The position numbers and the translations under genes are program-made. The notes under the pieces are model-generated. The model was not told the origin of the DNA, did not search any database, and saw only the letters and a list, made by a program, of their open reading frames with translations. A stretch of 64,000 nucleotides of DNA from Symsagittifera roscoffensis. Taxonomy: Eukaryota > Xenacoelomorpha > Acoela > Convolutidae. The stretch lies in NCBI RefSeq assembly GCF_963678635.1, contig NC_087067.1, forward strand, positions 55,054,456-55,118,455, read 5' to 3'. Within the stretch, counting starts at the first letter, position 1; each line of letters starts with the position of its first letter. Positions 45,230-55,484 of this stretch are shown here, piece after piece.

Positions 45230-46800
45230 AAAAACTTAGATAGGCCCTCCTCAAGTCGAAAATTGAACTCTAGAGCAAAACTGTGGAGATAAGAGAACTT
45301 CAAGCTATAAAAATTTTTAAATTAAGAATTTAACGATCCTTACCTCCTAAAACAGGCATTAAGCATTGTTCGCACTCAAAATGCGCAGCAATTTTTGACT
45401 AGCAGAAGAAACTAACTTTTGCATTTAAAATAATAATCAGCGAAAGGAGGGATGTTTTTTCGCAAAAAAGTAAATGTCCACAAAAATTTCATACCTTTGT
45501 ATCGGCCGATGATTTTAAACAGCTTCAACAAGCCTTGAGAATCCTTGATCGAGCAGCAACTAAGGTGAAAAAAACTAGGACTTATTACATAACAAGTTAT
45601 TGATAACAATCCAAAGGAAATTTTTTTTAATTTAAGCTGAAAAAAAATAACTTGATAAGCGCACGAAACATTTATGTACTAATTTTTGTTACCTTTGTTT
45701 TTGAAGAAACTTAAAAAACAGCCTTAACACGTATTTGAAAACATAGCCAACTGGCAGTTAGAAGAGAGTAATGAACGCAAAGAAACTGAAAAAAAAACTA
45801 CTTGAGTTTTCAAAAACCTTAAACTTTTGAATTTCGAAGAACAAAATAGATGGCCTTAGTGCTATTTGAATTTGTAGAACAATTTTTGATGTACACTTTT
45901 TTGTTAAAATTGAACCAATTCGAGAAAACTGGATCAATAGGTACAACTTTTATTCCGCTGGGAGATCTGATAATTACTTTCCTTTCAAAATTAGAGATCG
46001 ATCAAGTTTTTCGTGACCTTTCCACTTTTCCTGTTCGATAGTGGAGCTTGCATTCTTTTTAAGACTAGAAATGTACAGAACTTTAAAAAAAGCACACGAA
46101 AATTGAGTTTTAAAAAACTTCAAAAATTTTTTTTTCGAAAAAAAATCAGCAAGACCTATACAAGATTACTCAATACGTGCATTACTCTTAATCATTGACA
46201 AAGCGGCTCGTAAAAAATCATAGATTGGCCCTTATTAAGCCGAAAACGAAATTGTAAAGATATAAAACACAAAACTGAGATAAAAAAATTTTACTCGCAA
46301 GAAAAGACAACTAGCAACGAAAGACAATTCACCAAATTTAAGGAAAGGGACAACTCGCAAACTTTTGAAGCTATTTAGAAACTTTATACTCTCGGTTCAA
46401 GGACGCCGGTGGGCGTACGTCAGCGCTTCGCCGCAATAATCAGCTATAAATTTCGTAAAAAGTTTTATCCTCTGTTGGCAAGCTCGCAACATGTTGGCGC
46501 AACCGCGGCGGTGAGTATTTTGCGAGTTGTCTTTCAACGCGAGTTGTCTTTTCTTGCGAGTTGTCGCATTACGTCCTGAAACAGCCTCAAAGATTCAGCA
46601 TAATTCGCACTAAAATGTATTCCCTAGCAGAAGAATTTAAACTTTGCATTTAAAATATTGATAAGAGAAAAAAGAGATGCTCTTTGCAAAAAAAAAGTTG
46701 AAAAAAAAACTATTTACAAAAATTCTATTTCTTTTTCTCGGACGATGCTTTTAAAACAAATACGTTTAAGCCTAAGTAAAGTAAGTAAAATGAATGATCT
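45230..46800. repeat. Diverged direct duplication around a small element
   Basis: The segment at 45,235-45,560 (TAGATAGGCCCTCCTCAAG, AAAACTGTGGAGATAAGAG, AGCAGAAGAAACTAACTTTTG, TTGCATTTAAAATAATAAT) matches 46,210-46,290 and 46,620-46,760 (ATAGATTGGCCCTTATTAAG, AAAACTGAGATAAAA, AGCAGAAGAATTTAAACTTTG). The second copy is interrupted by the inverted-repeat element at 46,294-46,560. Confidence 0.5.
46294..46560. mobile_element. Miniature inverted-repeat element, ~40-bp termini
   Basis: The left end reads CTCGCAAGAAAAGACAACTA and the right end reads the inverse, AGTTGTCTTTTCTTGCGAG. Inside each end a second AAAGACAA/TTGTCTTT pair follows. The interior is notably G+C-rich (GGACGCCGGTGGGCGTACGT) with no coding frame. 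It interrupts the second copy of the flanking duplication, which supports insertion as a mobile unit. The target-site duplication is unclear. Confidence 0.65.
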
Positions 46801-47369
46801 GGGTCTCTGGTGGTAACTAGCAAAAGAATCAGGATATTTGTGTCCCTTGACATTACCTCATTTTTTGTGCTAGCTACCAGTGAGAGTGGTGAGCTGCACG
46901 AGAGAACCTGATTGCACAATATCATGCAGTAAAACTTGAGCATCAACTAAACATTATAAAACAGCTACAAACACGGAAAAGAATCTCACAACGTCAAAAC
47001 ACTTTAGAGCACATATAATCAGTCTAGTTTCGTTAGAAAATGTTTGCATCATATTTTTTCCAACGAAAACTCTTGAAAAACCCAAACTAAAAGTCAGACA
47101 GTTCGAACATGATTTCACTGAAAACAGTCAAGAGTTTTTGGGTTTTCTTTGTCGAGTAGTTTCTGGTGATTAAAACTTTTCTGGACCCCAACGCGATCTG
47201 TTTGAGATTTCATGTTTCACAGAGTCCTTCAAATAGTTAACATTGTTTTCTTTTAAGAAAACTTTATAATAATTTTTGTCTGATGTGAGTTTTTATTTAG
47301 AGATTGATTCAAAATGTGCCAATCAGGTGTTCAGGGCCTGGCTTTTAAGGGTTTTTTGTTTCCTATTAG

Positions 47370-47645
47370 AAAACTTCGATGCTTCAAAATTTGGTCGATT
47401 AGGAGATTTGAGGTTTAAAACGCATTTATTGGAAAATCCATCAGGAAGTGTCTCCTACCATGAAGTGTTGGAATGCCCTGGACTTTTTCAACTAATGGCA
47501 GCAAATCCAAGGTATTTTTTCTGGCTATGCAAACCGGGTAAGGTCATTGGTGAGCCAACGTTTTTTCTGCCAAATTTATGAAAAGATTGAGAACAGGTTA
47601 ACTGTAGCAAGACAGATAGAATATGTAACACCAACAGGCTTTTGA
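47370..47645 (+). CDS. Possible exon plus terminal exon of an unknown gene
   Basis: Exon 47,370-47,537 follows TTTGTTTCCTATTAG and ends at a GTAAGG donor. It reads N-F-D-A-S-K-F-G-R-L-G-D-L-R-F, S-G-S-V-S-Y-H-E-V-L-E-C-P-G-L-F and A-N-P-R-Y-F-F-W-L-C-K-P, phase 1 at both ends. A 70-bp candidate intron ends GGTTAACTGTAG, and the next bases (47,608-47,645) continue in phase with R-Q-I-E-Y-V-T-P-T-G-F and TGA. An in-phase upstream exon was not found. The family is not recognised. Coding composition is good but the gene model is tentative. Confidence 0.35.
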
Positions 47646-47749
47646 GGAAAGCTGGATGTAGAGTTTGAAACAATATAATGCATGCCTTCAAACGTGGGAA
47701 TAAGAAAGAATAATTCTAATTTGAGAGTGCAATCAGAGGGGTGGGTGAC

Positions 47750-49791
47750 TATTACAGCTCTAAAGTGATAGTTTGACAGGCTAAGTGTGTGTGTGATATC
47801 GTGAACTGGTGAGTATGCGTACATACAAGCAATACCAATCAATCCGATCCAACCCATCCTTCCAATCAGATGATGACTCATCCGAAGGAGAGAGAGAGAG
47901 ATGGAGAGAGTGCAGTTGGTCTTTGCCCGAATATGCGCACAAACTAGACACAGTCCCACAGTATAGTCAGTCGCACAGTTAGGGTCAGAGGGTGAAAGGT
48001 GAACAATCAAATCAAAACAGAACAAAACCAAACAGAACAACATGACAAACAATGAAATGAAAGGAAGAAATCTCACCTGGTCTCCTTAGGCTTCAGGAGA
48101 GGAAGCGAAATAATGTTTAAAGTCCAGAGAAGGTAAGTGGGTGGAAAGTGTGTTCAGATGCTGAGCAGATTAAATTGTGATGATCATTGTGGAACTTGAG
48201 TAAAGTGAGGATGTGAATAATGGGAAGAGGGGAGGGTTGCTGGGATCTGTGGCTATATCTGAGGAATAGGGGGTGCAGATATGTATAAATGCAAGAGTGG
48301 GTGTGGGCATCTGCGAGGACGACATATCAGGGAGTAGTGAGATGGGGAGGGGGGTTTGGACAACTAAGTGTACCGGCAGAGAGGGCGAGGAGGATGTAAG
48401 TGAGATGATGGGATTGTATAAGTAGGGGGTGGGGTGTCCGTGCTCCTCTGATCTGCTGGTGGTGGTGTGTGTGTGTGTCTTCAATTAGCCTTTAGCTGAT
48501 ACCCTCTCGACCAGAAGGGATCATCATCGTCATCAAACACACACACACACACACACACACTCACACACACACTCTCTCTCGCACACAAAACTTACAACCA
48601 AACAACAACTTGGCCCCATCGCAACTACTCAACGACAGTCAACAGTAGCAGCAGTCTCCCCGTCTCCCAGGGGGGTCATAACTGCACACTTGGAAGAACA
48701 AAGACGCCGCCGCCGCCACGCAACCGCAACCGCAGCCGCCGCCGACATGCAGACCAGAAGAGTGCAGATCTAATCTAACTAGGAGGCAACGCCATACCCA
48801 TCCAACCAATCCTCCCCAATACTACTAGCGGGACCAACAGTGCCATAAAGTGGTACACCACTGTGCCCCCGACCACACCCCCCCACCCCCACCCTCACAC
48901 ACACACACACACACTCTCTCTCTCTCTCTCTCTCTTTCGCTGGTATGTGATTTCTACAGAGCAGCAGCAGCAGCAGAAGCAGAGGAAGAAGAAAGTTATC
49001 GCAGACCATACTGTTGAATTAGCCGACAGAAAGTAACTTACTAACTTCTTTACTGCTCTCAACTTACTGCTCTCAACATAATCTTATGCACCTTTTATGC
49101 GCCGAGAGTCTATAGGGTAAGGGTGGGATTGGTACGGGGGGAGGGGAGGGGAGGGGAGGGGAGGGGAAGATAGTTTTATAGTGACACTGCTGCTATGAAG
49201 AGGATGAATCGGTTTGTGTTTTTGTTGGAGGGTAACTTTTGTTGTAGTTGTTTTTGTGTCGATGCAGCTTGTAAAGCGGGGTGGTTCATGAATTATTATG
49301 GTTGTTGTGCTTCCTATTATGATTATTATTACCAATTCCAACCAATTTAGTTGGGGTAACAAAGAATAGAATAGACGGGGGTGGGAGGTTGAAAAAGAGT
49401 GTGTGGAGTTATTTCAAGGTGAAGGGGTGTTGTGTATGGCCTTGAAGTATCCTAATGTGTGCCAATGAGTTCTCTCTACAGTAGGGCCATAGATGGATAC
49501 ATGAAGTGGAAACAGAAAAAAAGAAGCTGCATTATGCGCCGCCACTATAAATAATAAGAGGAACAAACTATACTGATGTGTTGTTATTGTTAGACTTATT
49601 TGCAATGATGAGATGCAGCAGGCGACTGCGGCGTCTAATAGGGAATAACTTTGAACTCTGTCTTTGCCAACTTTTTTATGACTGCTTTCTTCTGCTGTTT
49701 GGGAGACTATGACTAACTAGTGCTAACTGTTTTGTCTTCTGAAGTTGCAACTGAACTGAGATTGGAGTTATTGGGTGGTAAAGTTGGAGAG

Positions 49792-49850
<59 letters not shown>

Positions 49851-50270
49851 GTGTATAAGTATAGTGTTGGTATTGTAGTGTGCCGAGTAAGTGGAAATGA
49901 TGGAACAGGCAAGGCAGCCAGCCACGTCTGGGTCAGGTCTGGTCTGGAATAGAATCAGAAAGAAAGAGAGAAAGAGAGAAAGAGAGAAAGAGAGAAAGAG
50001 AGAGAGATGAAAGCTGGTGTTAATTTCACTTTTATTCATTTCGTATCCCATCAGAGACGCCAAAACCAATCCCCCTTCCAACTAACTCTATCACCCCCAC
50101 CCCACCCCCACCCCAGTTCACTATTGAGTGGGGATGGGAGTATGTGTATGTGTGCATACTCTCTGTACTGCAGCTCCCAATCTGAGCTGATTCAGCCAAT
50201 GGGAGGGGGGAGGGGGAGGGAAGGAGGAGAGGGAAGTTCAAAGCCACTCTGGGCAAATCTAGAAGCGGCA
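47750..50270. repeat. Microsatellite cluster, higher G+C
   Basis: Within 2.5 kb: GA tracts near 47,888, 49,790-49,850 and 49,958-50,008; CA tracts near 48,537-48,572 and 48,895-48,915 (the latter running into CT); a CCG-type run at about 48,703-48,742; CAG at 48,961-48,975; and GGGGA repeated six to seven times at 49,136-49,167 (G-quadruplex-forming). Long open frames on the minus strand are Ser/Leu/Pro/Thr-rich translations of these repeats. The composition contrasts sharply with the flanks and could be the 5' region of a host gene. Confidence 0.75.
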
Positions 50271-50279
50271 TATTTTTAA

Positions 50280-52065
50280 ACAGCTCTAATGCCTCTCTAA
50301 TATTAGTTATTCTTTTTCCCCTTTCTCTGTCTAGTTCTGTCTCTCTATTGTAGTATCCATGTTAAAACACAGATGAGACACTTATAAAGGTGTCACAAAC
50401 AGATATGCGATCATCAATATATATGAATACATTGTCAGAAATGAAACAACAGTTTTCCAATCTAAATTTTTGCGCTTCCAACAAATATGCTTTACAACAG
50501 AGAAACAGGGGTTTTGAAAGAACGAATAATTCCACTTTCAAAAACCAATTGTTGGCCAAAAGTAGCAAATTAATTGTTGGACAAATATGACTACAATTAG
50601 TTTCGATTTGATTTATTTCGTCTACTTTTATCTTCTTGTGATGACTTGAACTAGAGCTATGAAATATTAGTAATGGCTCTAAATGACTGCAGTTATCTTT
50701 GCAACGTTTCAAAAAAAACTGAGACCTAGGTTTTCGACAAAAAAAACTGGACACTTTTTTTAAGTTCAATTTTAATAATATGGTATAACTTGGAGCGCCA
50801 AGTGAAGCAAATGAAGTGATTGAAAAATCTGTGAGTGGAAAATCATAATCAGTTTCAACTTTAAGATTATGTTCACAGGCTACAAGAAAAAAATTAGATG
50901 AGCTTTCTATTGACCTCTAGCTTCAGATCTGCCACAGCCTGACCAACTTTGCCTACAGTTATGGTACCACGTGAAATTTAAAACGTAAAAAACGGCCATG
51001 AGCAGCAAAAAAAAAGAATTCCGCTCTACAAAATAACTCAATCCGGAAAATGTGAAAATAGTAGAAACAGGCTACGCTTATACAGGACTGATAGATTTTC
51101 TTATATTGTGTGCGAATCACAGAAACCACAATTGGTCTAATTAATTAATTAGGGCATAGGGGCATAGATGTTTTTGGAAGAAAAATTGCTGAGGTTCATT
51201 TTAGCAGTTGTTGCTGTAAAATTATAATTTCATCCTTTCCGCAATTCTCCGAGCAGAACAAACCTGGAAAAAAGATGCAAGATATTGTCAAGTAAGTATA
51301 GCTGAAGACTTTACAAGTAGCAAAAAGTAACGAACGTTCTAAACCTATAATTTTCGTGAACCTAAAACTAAAAGTCTCTTTTCTCACTGTCTGGTTTAGA
51401 GGTCAAAGTCGCAAATGTCGCGGGTTGTGGTAACAAAAAAGTATAAATGTACAGCCTGTTTTCTTTACTATCGAAGACTTTATAGTTCTTCCAAATGGTT
51501 GACGTCCAAAAACTTAGGGACATGAGTTTTCCTCTGCTTTTTTTATTTACACAAATTTAATCAATTTTTCATCCATTTTTTTTCTGTTGCTTCTTCCCTC
51601 GGCTCCGAGTTTTCTTTCTCATCCGTCGCTCTTCTTCTGTTGATGTCTGTGTCCTTCCTTCAGCTGTGTCTCCTCTAATTTTTTGTATGCATTTCTGTCA
51701 AATTGAACTCGATCATCACTTCTGAGCTAATTTGCTGATAATTGTGGTTTTTATTTTTTCAGTTTTTCTCATTTTTCTACTTTATTATTGTTGGCTTTTA
51801 AAGCTCAAATTGTAATAATGTGTTTCAAAGGAGGTTTTACAATCTGTTTTTTTTTGCGTTTCCCGATTTTCTTCTTGGTTTAGATACCCCGTCTTTGTCT
51901 AATAACATGTTCTGTGTCCTTTTGGCTTGCGCCGTTAAAATTTCAGGATCATTGATCAGACTTTTGTCATAAGCCTATTGTGCCTTTCAATTACTCCAAT
52001 TCAGTAGGGCCAATAACCGGTGTTTATGTTTTTTTAGCAATCAAAAAATTAGTTAATTAAAACAA
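50280..52065. other. Stretch without a supported gene
   Basis: An open frame of 135 codons on the minus strand (50,362-50,769) and a plus one (50,390-50,590) overlap; neither shows a motif. A repeated ATTAATTA run occurs near 51,140. A 5' LTR of the downstream retrotransposon was looked for here and not seen. Confidence 0.35.
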
Positions 52066-52069
52066 TTTA

Positions 52070-53020
52070 GCCACTGAAAAAACGACAATATCTCGCCGGG
52101 GAGGTGCTAGTTGCCCCAGCGGAATTGGTGGATGAATTTTACCCGAAGCTTGAAGCTCCGGGAATCGATGAAACTGCAGCAGAAGCCGCTAATAGGACTC
52201 TTCAAATTGCAGCAGCGAATAGAAGAATCGATGACTACAACGAAGATAGGAGACGGAAAGGCCCTCGCATCGGTCATAACTGGTATTTTTTGAGGCAGAG
52301 GCGCGTCTGAAGTCTAGACTCTTTTTCTCATTGGGAAATGAGGGAAAGAAAAGATTTTTGGATTCCCCGTCAGGACCTAAATACATGCTCCTTCATCGAC
52401 TTTCACAAGTGTTGTGAAGACCTCCTTAAGGCAGAGCGAGATTATACAGTCGAACGAATCAAATTGTATAATACAATTTTTATGCAGGAGAATGCTTCGT
52501 GTTCCTCGTTCTACGCACCGCAAGACTGTGCGCTCAAACCGCGTTGTGCAATTGGCCGATCGATCAATAGGAAGCTACCTTAAAGGACTTGTTTATTGGT
52601 CGCATTAGGGATGTAGAGGTCCAACGTCAACTAATCAGGGCGAAAGCCAACATCGATGATACTCTGCAATTGGCATTGGAGAATGAAAAGGGTGCTAAGA
52701 CATCGGAGGAATTTCAAAAAATACTACCAGAAAAAAAAACAACTCGCCTTCGATAAACGCCAGTTCTATTCGGGTCAAACAAGAACCGACTTCTTTGGTA
52801 CAGCAGTTCAGGAACTAAGGAAACAACGGTCGCGGAGGAGGTCGAAACCGTTCCAATCAACGCCAAAGTCAGAACAGGCCCTGTTACTTCTGTGGTAACC
52901 CTCGAGCACCGCCGGTCGTGTCCAGCCAGAGAAGCTACTTGTAATGCTTGTAAAAAGAAAGGCCATTTTGCCAAAGTATGTAACACCACAACAAAGCGTC
53001 GCGTTAACTTGGTGCAATGA
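52070..53020 (+). pseudogene. gag: Retrotransposon gag with two zinc knuckles
   Basis: The N-terminal part reads E-L-V-D-E-F-Y-P-K-L-E-A-P-G-I then an Ala/Arg-rich helix (52,104-52,310). After shifts, a capsid C-terminal segment near 52,590-52,730 reads I-G-R-I-R-D-V-E-V-Q-R-Q-L and D-D-T-L-Q-L-A-L-E. The first knuckle starts C-Y-F-C-G (52,882-52,896), and its His and Cys follow in another frame (H-R-R-S-C). The second is complete: C-N-A-C-K-K-K-G-H-F-A-K-V-C at 52,940-52,981, the C-x2-C-x4-H-x4-C pattern of nucleocapsid RNA binding. The frame stops at TGA 53,018-53,020. Confidence 0.75.
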
Positions 53021-53079
53021 AACGAGACATCTTCCGATCAAGAGTGCAACTTTATTGACGTAAATGATGATAGTGGACC

Positions 53080-53465
53080 GGATTATGGAGTTGTGGCGGT
53101 AGATGTTGTACAGATCAACACCGTAGAACTCTTAAAGGCAGAGGGAGGACAACCGAGGAGCCTCAATATCCAGATACAATCCGGTAACACTTTTTTTTAT
53201 GGCACGGTGGACACCGGTAGTCCCGTTTCTTTCCTGAGCAAGAAAACGGCGGAAACACTGATGAGACGGCTTCCAGAGGTAAAGTTCAAGGACTTCGGGA
53301 GATATCCATTAGGTGTCACACACGTGGGCTATAAAAAAAACAATCAAGCTGTTCGGTTCGTTAGAGATTCCGATTGCGTCAAAAGGATGGAAGATCGACA
53401 ACGCGTGCTTCATGGTGTCCGAAAATCGAACACGGAACTTGTTCGGGTTAAACCCTCATGAACAA
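53080..53465 (+). pseudogene. Retrotransposon aspartic protease
   Basis: The active site V-D-T-G-S-P-V-S-F lies with its D-T-G at 53,210-53,218, in a frame open at 53,093-53,461 that starts with V-D-V-V-Q-I-N-T-V. About 40 residues later a frame change occurs near 53,320, and the continuation is in the frame open from 53,313. Unlike the protease relic near 39 kb, the catalytic triplet is intact. It would cleave the polyprotein in the virus-like particle. Confidence 0.75.
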
Positions 53466-53479
53466 TTGAGAATTGAAAC

Positions 53480-54340
53480 TATTCGAGTTAATTTTGCGGA
53501 GGATGTGAACGAAATGGACCCAACCTCTAAGTTCTGGAGGGACCATTTTGTGAATAGGTACCCTAAGGTGTTCAGCAGACTGGGGAGGTCGAAAAGCCAT
53601 AAAATGTTCACTAACTTTAAGGACCCTTTGATACCTAGGCAAGTTAAAGGCCGAGAAGTTCACATTCACATACAAGACCGAGTCAGGGCCGAGATTAAAA
53701 AATTAATCAAGGATATACATATTGAAAAACTAAATAAGTGTACCACGGACCATTTTATTGCACCGATAGTACTAACTACAAAAAAGGACGGTTCGATATA
53801 ACTTGTATTCAATGCTAAACCAATGAATGCCCAAATCTGGCAAAACAAGTACCAAATGCCTAATATGTATAAATTGATTGACTCGGTGGCTCAAATCATC
53901 ACTAGAGACACACCTGGAAAAGTTTGGTTTACATTTCTTGATCTCAAATATGCTTTTAGTCAGTTACCTTTATCGGATCTAACCAGTAGTCATTGTAACT
54001 TTAGTATTTTGTGTGGAGAAGCAACAGGCACGTATCGATTTAAAACCGGTTTATACGGATTGACGGATATGCCCTCGGAATTCCAGAAAGCGATGGATTG
54101 TACCCTACAAGGATTGGAAGGAGTCATATGTTACCTTGATGATATACTTGTGGTAACTAAAGGACGAGTTGAAGACCATAACACTCTAGTCGAAAAGTCA
54201 TGGATCGACTGAACGAAGAAGGATGGCCGCTAAAACTAAGCATATGTGAGTTCTCAGTTAACAAGTTAGTCTGGTTAGGGTACGAGATTGATGAATCTGG
54301 TTACGCTCCGAAGTTCTCAAAATCGAAGCTATCAAATCAC
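53480..54340 (+). pseudogene. Retrotransposon reverse transcriptase
   Basis: The motif order is that of Ty3/gypsy RT: F-I-A-P-I-V-L-T-T-K-K-D-G-S-I, a TAA stop (53,799-53,801), then L-V-F-N-A-K-P-M-N. Next come F-T-F-L-D-L-K-Y-A-F-S-Q-L-P-L (first catalytic Asp), G-L-Y-G-L-T-D-M-P-S-E-F-Q, and the catalytic box Y-L-D-D-I at 54,132-54,146. All three catalytic aspartates are present. A shift near 54,190 moves the thumb region (W-L-G-Y-E-I type) to another frame. It would copy the element RNA into DNA. Confidence 0.85.
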
Positions 54341-54342
54341 TT

Positions 54343-54996
54343 ATGCTACCGAAAGCTCTTAAGCAACTAAGATCATTTATGGGAACTCTCAATCATCTCC
54401 AGCGCTTTATTCCAGAATTGCATAAACATACGGTCGTATTCCGAGCATCGTTAAAAGCGGAAAAAAAAGAAATCTTTTTTGTGGGGGAAGAGCAAGGTAC
54501 AGCTTTTCAGAAAATTTTAGACCCCATTGCGGACATCCCTAACATGAATCAGTATGATGCCTCAAAAGCTTCTCGAGTCAAGTGAGACGCAAGTCACAGT
54601 GGGCTAGGAGCTTGCTTGGAGCAGGAGGTGGCACCAAATGTCTGGGCCCCGATAGTCTTCGCCTTTAGATTTCATAATTCCGCAGAAACGAAATATAGCA
54701 CTAATGAGTTACAGCTCTTGGCCATTGTGTGGGCGTGCGAACATTTTCGTTCATACCTACTTGGTAAACGTTTTCTTATCTTAAATGATCACAAAGCTAT
54801 TATCTCAGCACTCAATGAAACGTACCGCAAGAAGTCTTATCAGTCGCGACTCTCTTGTTGGGCGGGTCGCTTCATTCCTTTTGATTATGAAATTGAACTT
54901 GTACCGGGTTCAACCCTGAGCATTGTGGATCATATGTCGAGACACGCAACATTTAAAGCGTCATTAAATCTATTCAGAATTTTCATAAGGCCTTAA
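54343..54996 (+). pseudogene. Retrotransposon RNase H domain
   Basis: Connection segment L-R-S-F-M-G-T-L-N-H-L-Q-R-F-I-P, then D-A-S-H-S-G-L-G-A-C-L-E-Q immediately after an in-frame TGA (54,583-54,585). Further on come K-Y-S-T-N-E-L-Q-L-L-A-I-V-W-A-C-E (catalytic Glu), L-N-D-H-K-A-I (catalytic Asp) and S-R-L-S-C-W-A-G-R. The C-terminal D-H-M-S-R motif is typical of gypsy elements. It would degrade the RNA strand of the hybrid during reverse transcription. Confidence 0.8.
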
Positions 54997-55028
54997 ACTC
55001 GATCCGAACTCCGTTCAGATCAAAAACA

Positions 55029-55442
55029 GTGCCTGTGGGGCAGGTATCAAATCATAATCGATTTCAGCCAATCAAAACATCCGGTAATATTGTAGGTGAT
55101 TTTCGCCACCTCTTAACTCAAGCGGCGGACCAATCATCTATTGACTCATTTGACCAATCGGATTCCTGCAACCAGTTAAGCCCGTCGTCCATAGAAGGCG
55201 TCGCGTTTTCTAACCAAATATCAAACCAATCACTAGAGGATAGGCTAATTTCTAGTAACAATATCTCGTCGCTAGAGGGCGTTCAACAATGCTCTCAGAT
55301 AATGAGCCAATCACAGGCTAGTATGCAAAATCGCGATTTTACATTCTCGTTGCGAGAGGTCGACTTTTTATGCTCCGATCCGCTCGACCAATCACAGCCT
55401 CTTATGCAAATGAGATACGCTAAACCGGAAGTTTGTGAATGA
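55029..55442 (+). pseudogene. Ser/Gln-rich linker between RNase H and integrase
   Basis: An open frame of 137 codons with many Ser, Gln, Asn and Asp and a repeated S-S-x-E-G-V unit (twice) and N-Q-x-S/S-Q-x-S-type repeats. It contains no domain I recognise. Its DNA repeats CCAATCA many times, through the N-Q-S and D-Q-S codons. Ty3/gypsy polyproteins normally have a shorter, less biased linker here, so this could be an extra low-complexity insertion, or a disordered spacer peculiar to this family. Confidence 0.45.
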
Positions 55443-55484
55443 AATCATTGTCTCCGACCTTACATCTCAAAATCAAGTCACGAT

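Noticed and set aside
47576-50271. Several 80-166-codon minus-strand frames, some with apparent signal peptides
   Set aside because: They are translations of GA/CA-type microsatellites and flanks: Ser/Leu/Thr/Pro-rich, no domain, no splice context.
50362-50769. 135-codon minus-strand frame
   Set aside because: No motif, an overlapping frame on the other strand, and no splice or promoter context.
54583-54585. TGA as a recoded cysteine in the RNase H domain, paralleling the TGA in the polymerase zinc finger
   Set aside because: The same retrotransposon also has a TAA inside RT and many frameshifts, so ordinary pseudogene decay explains both.
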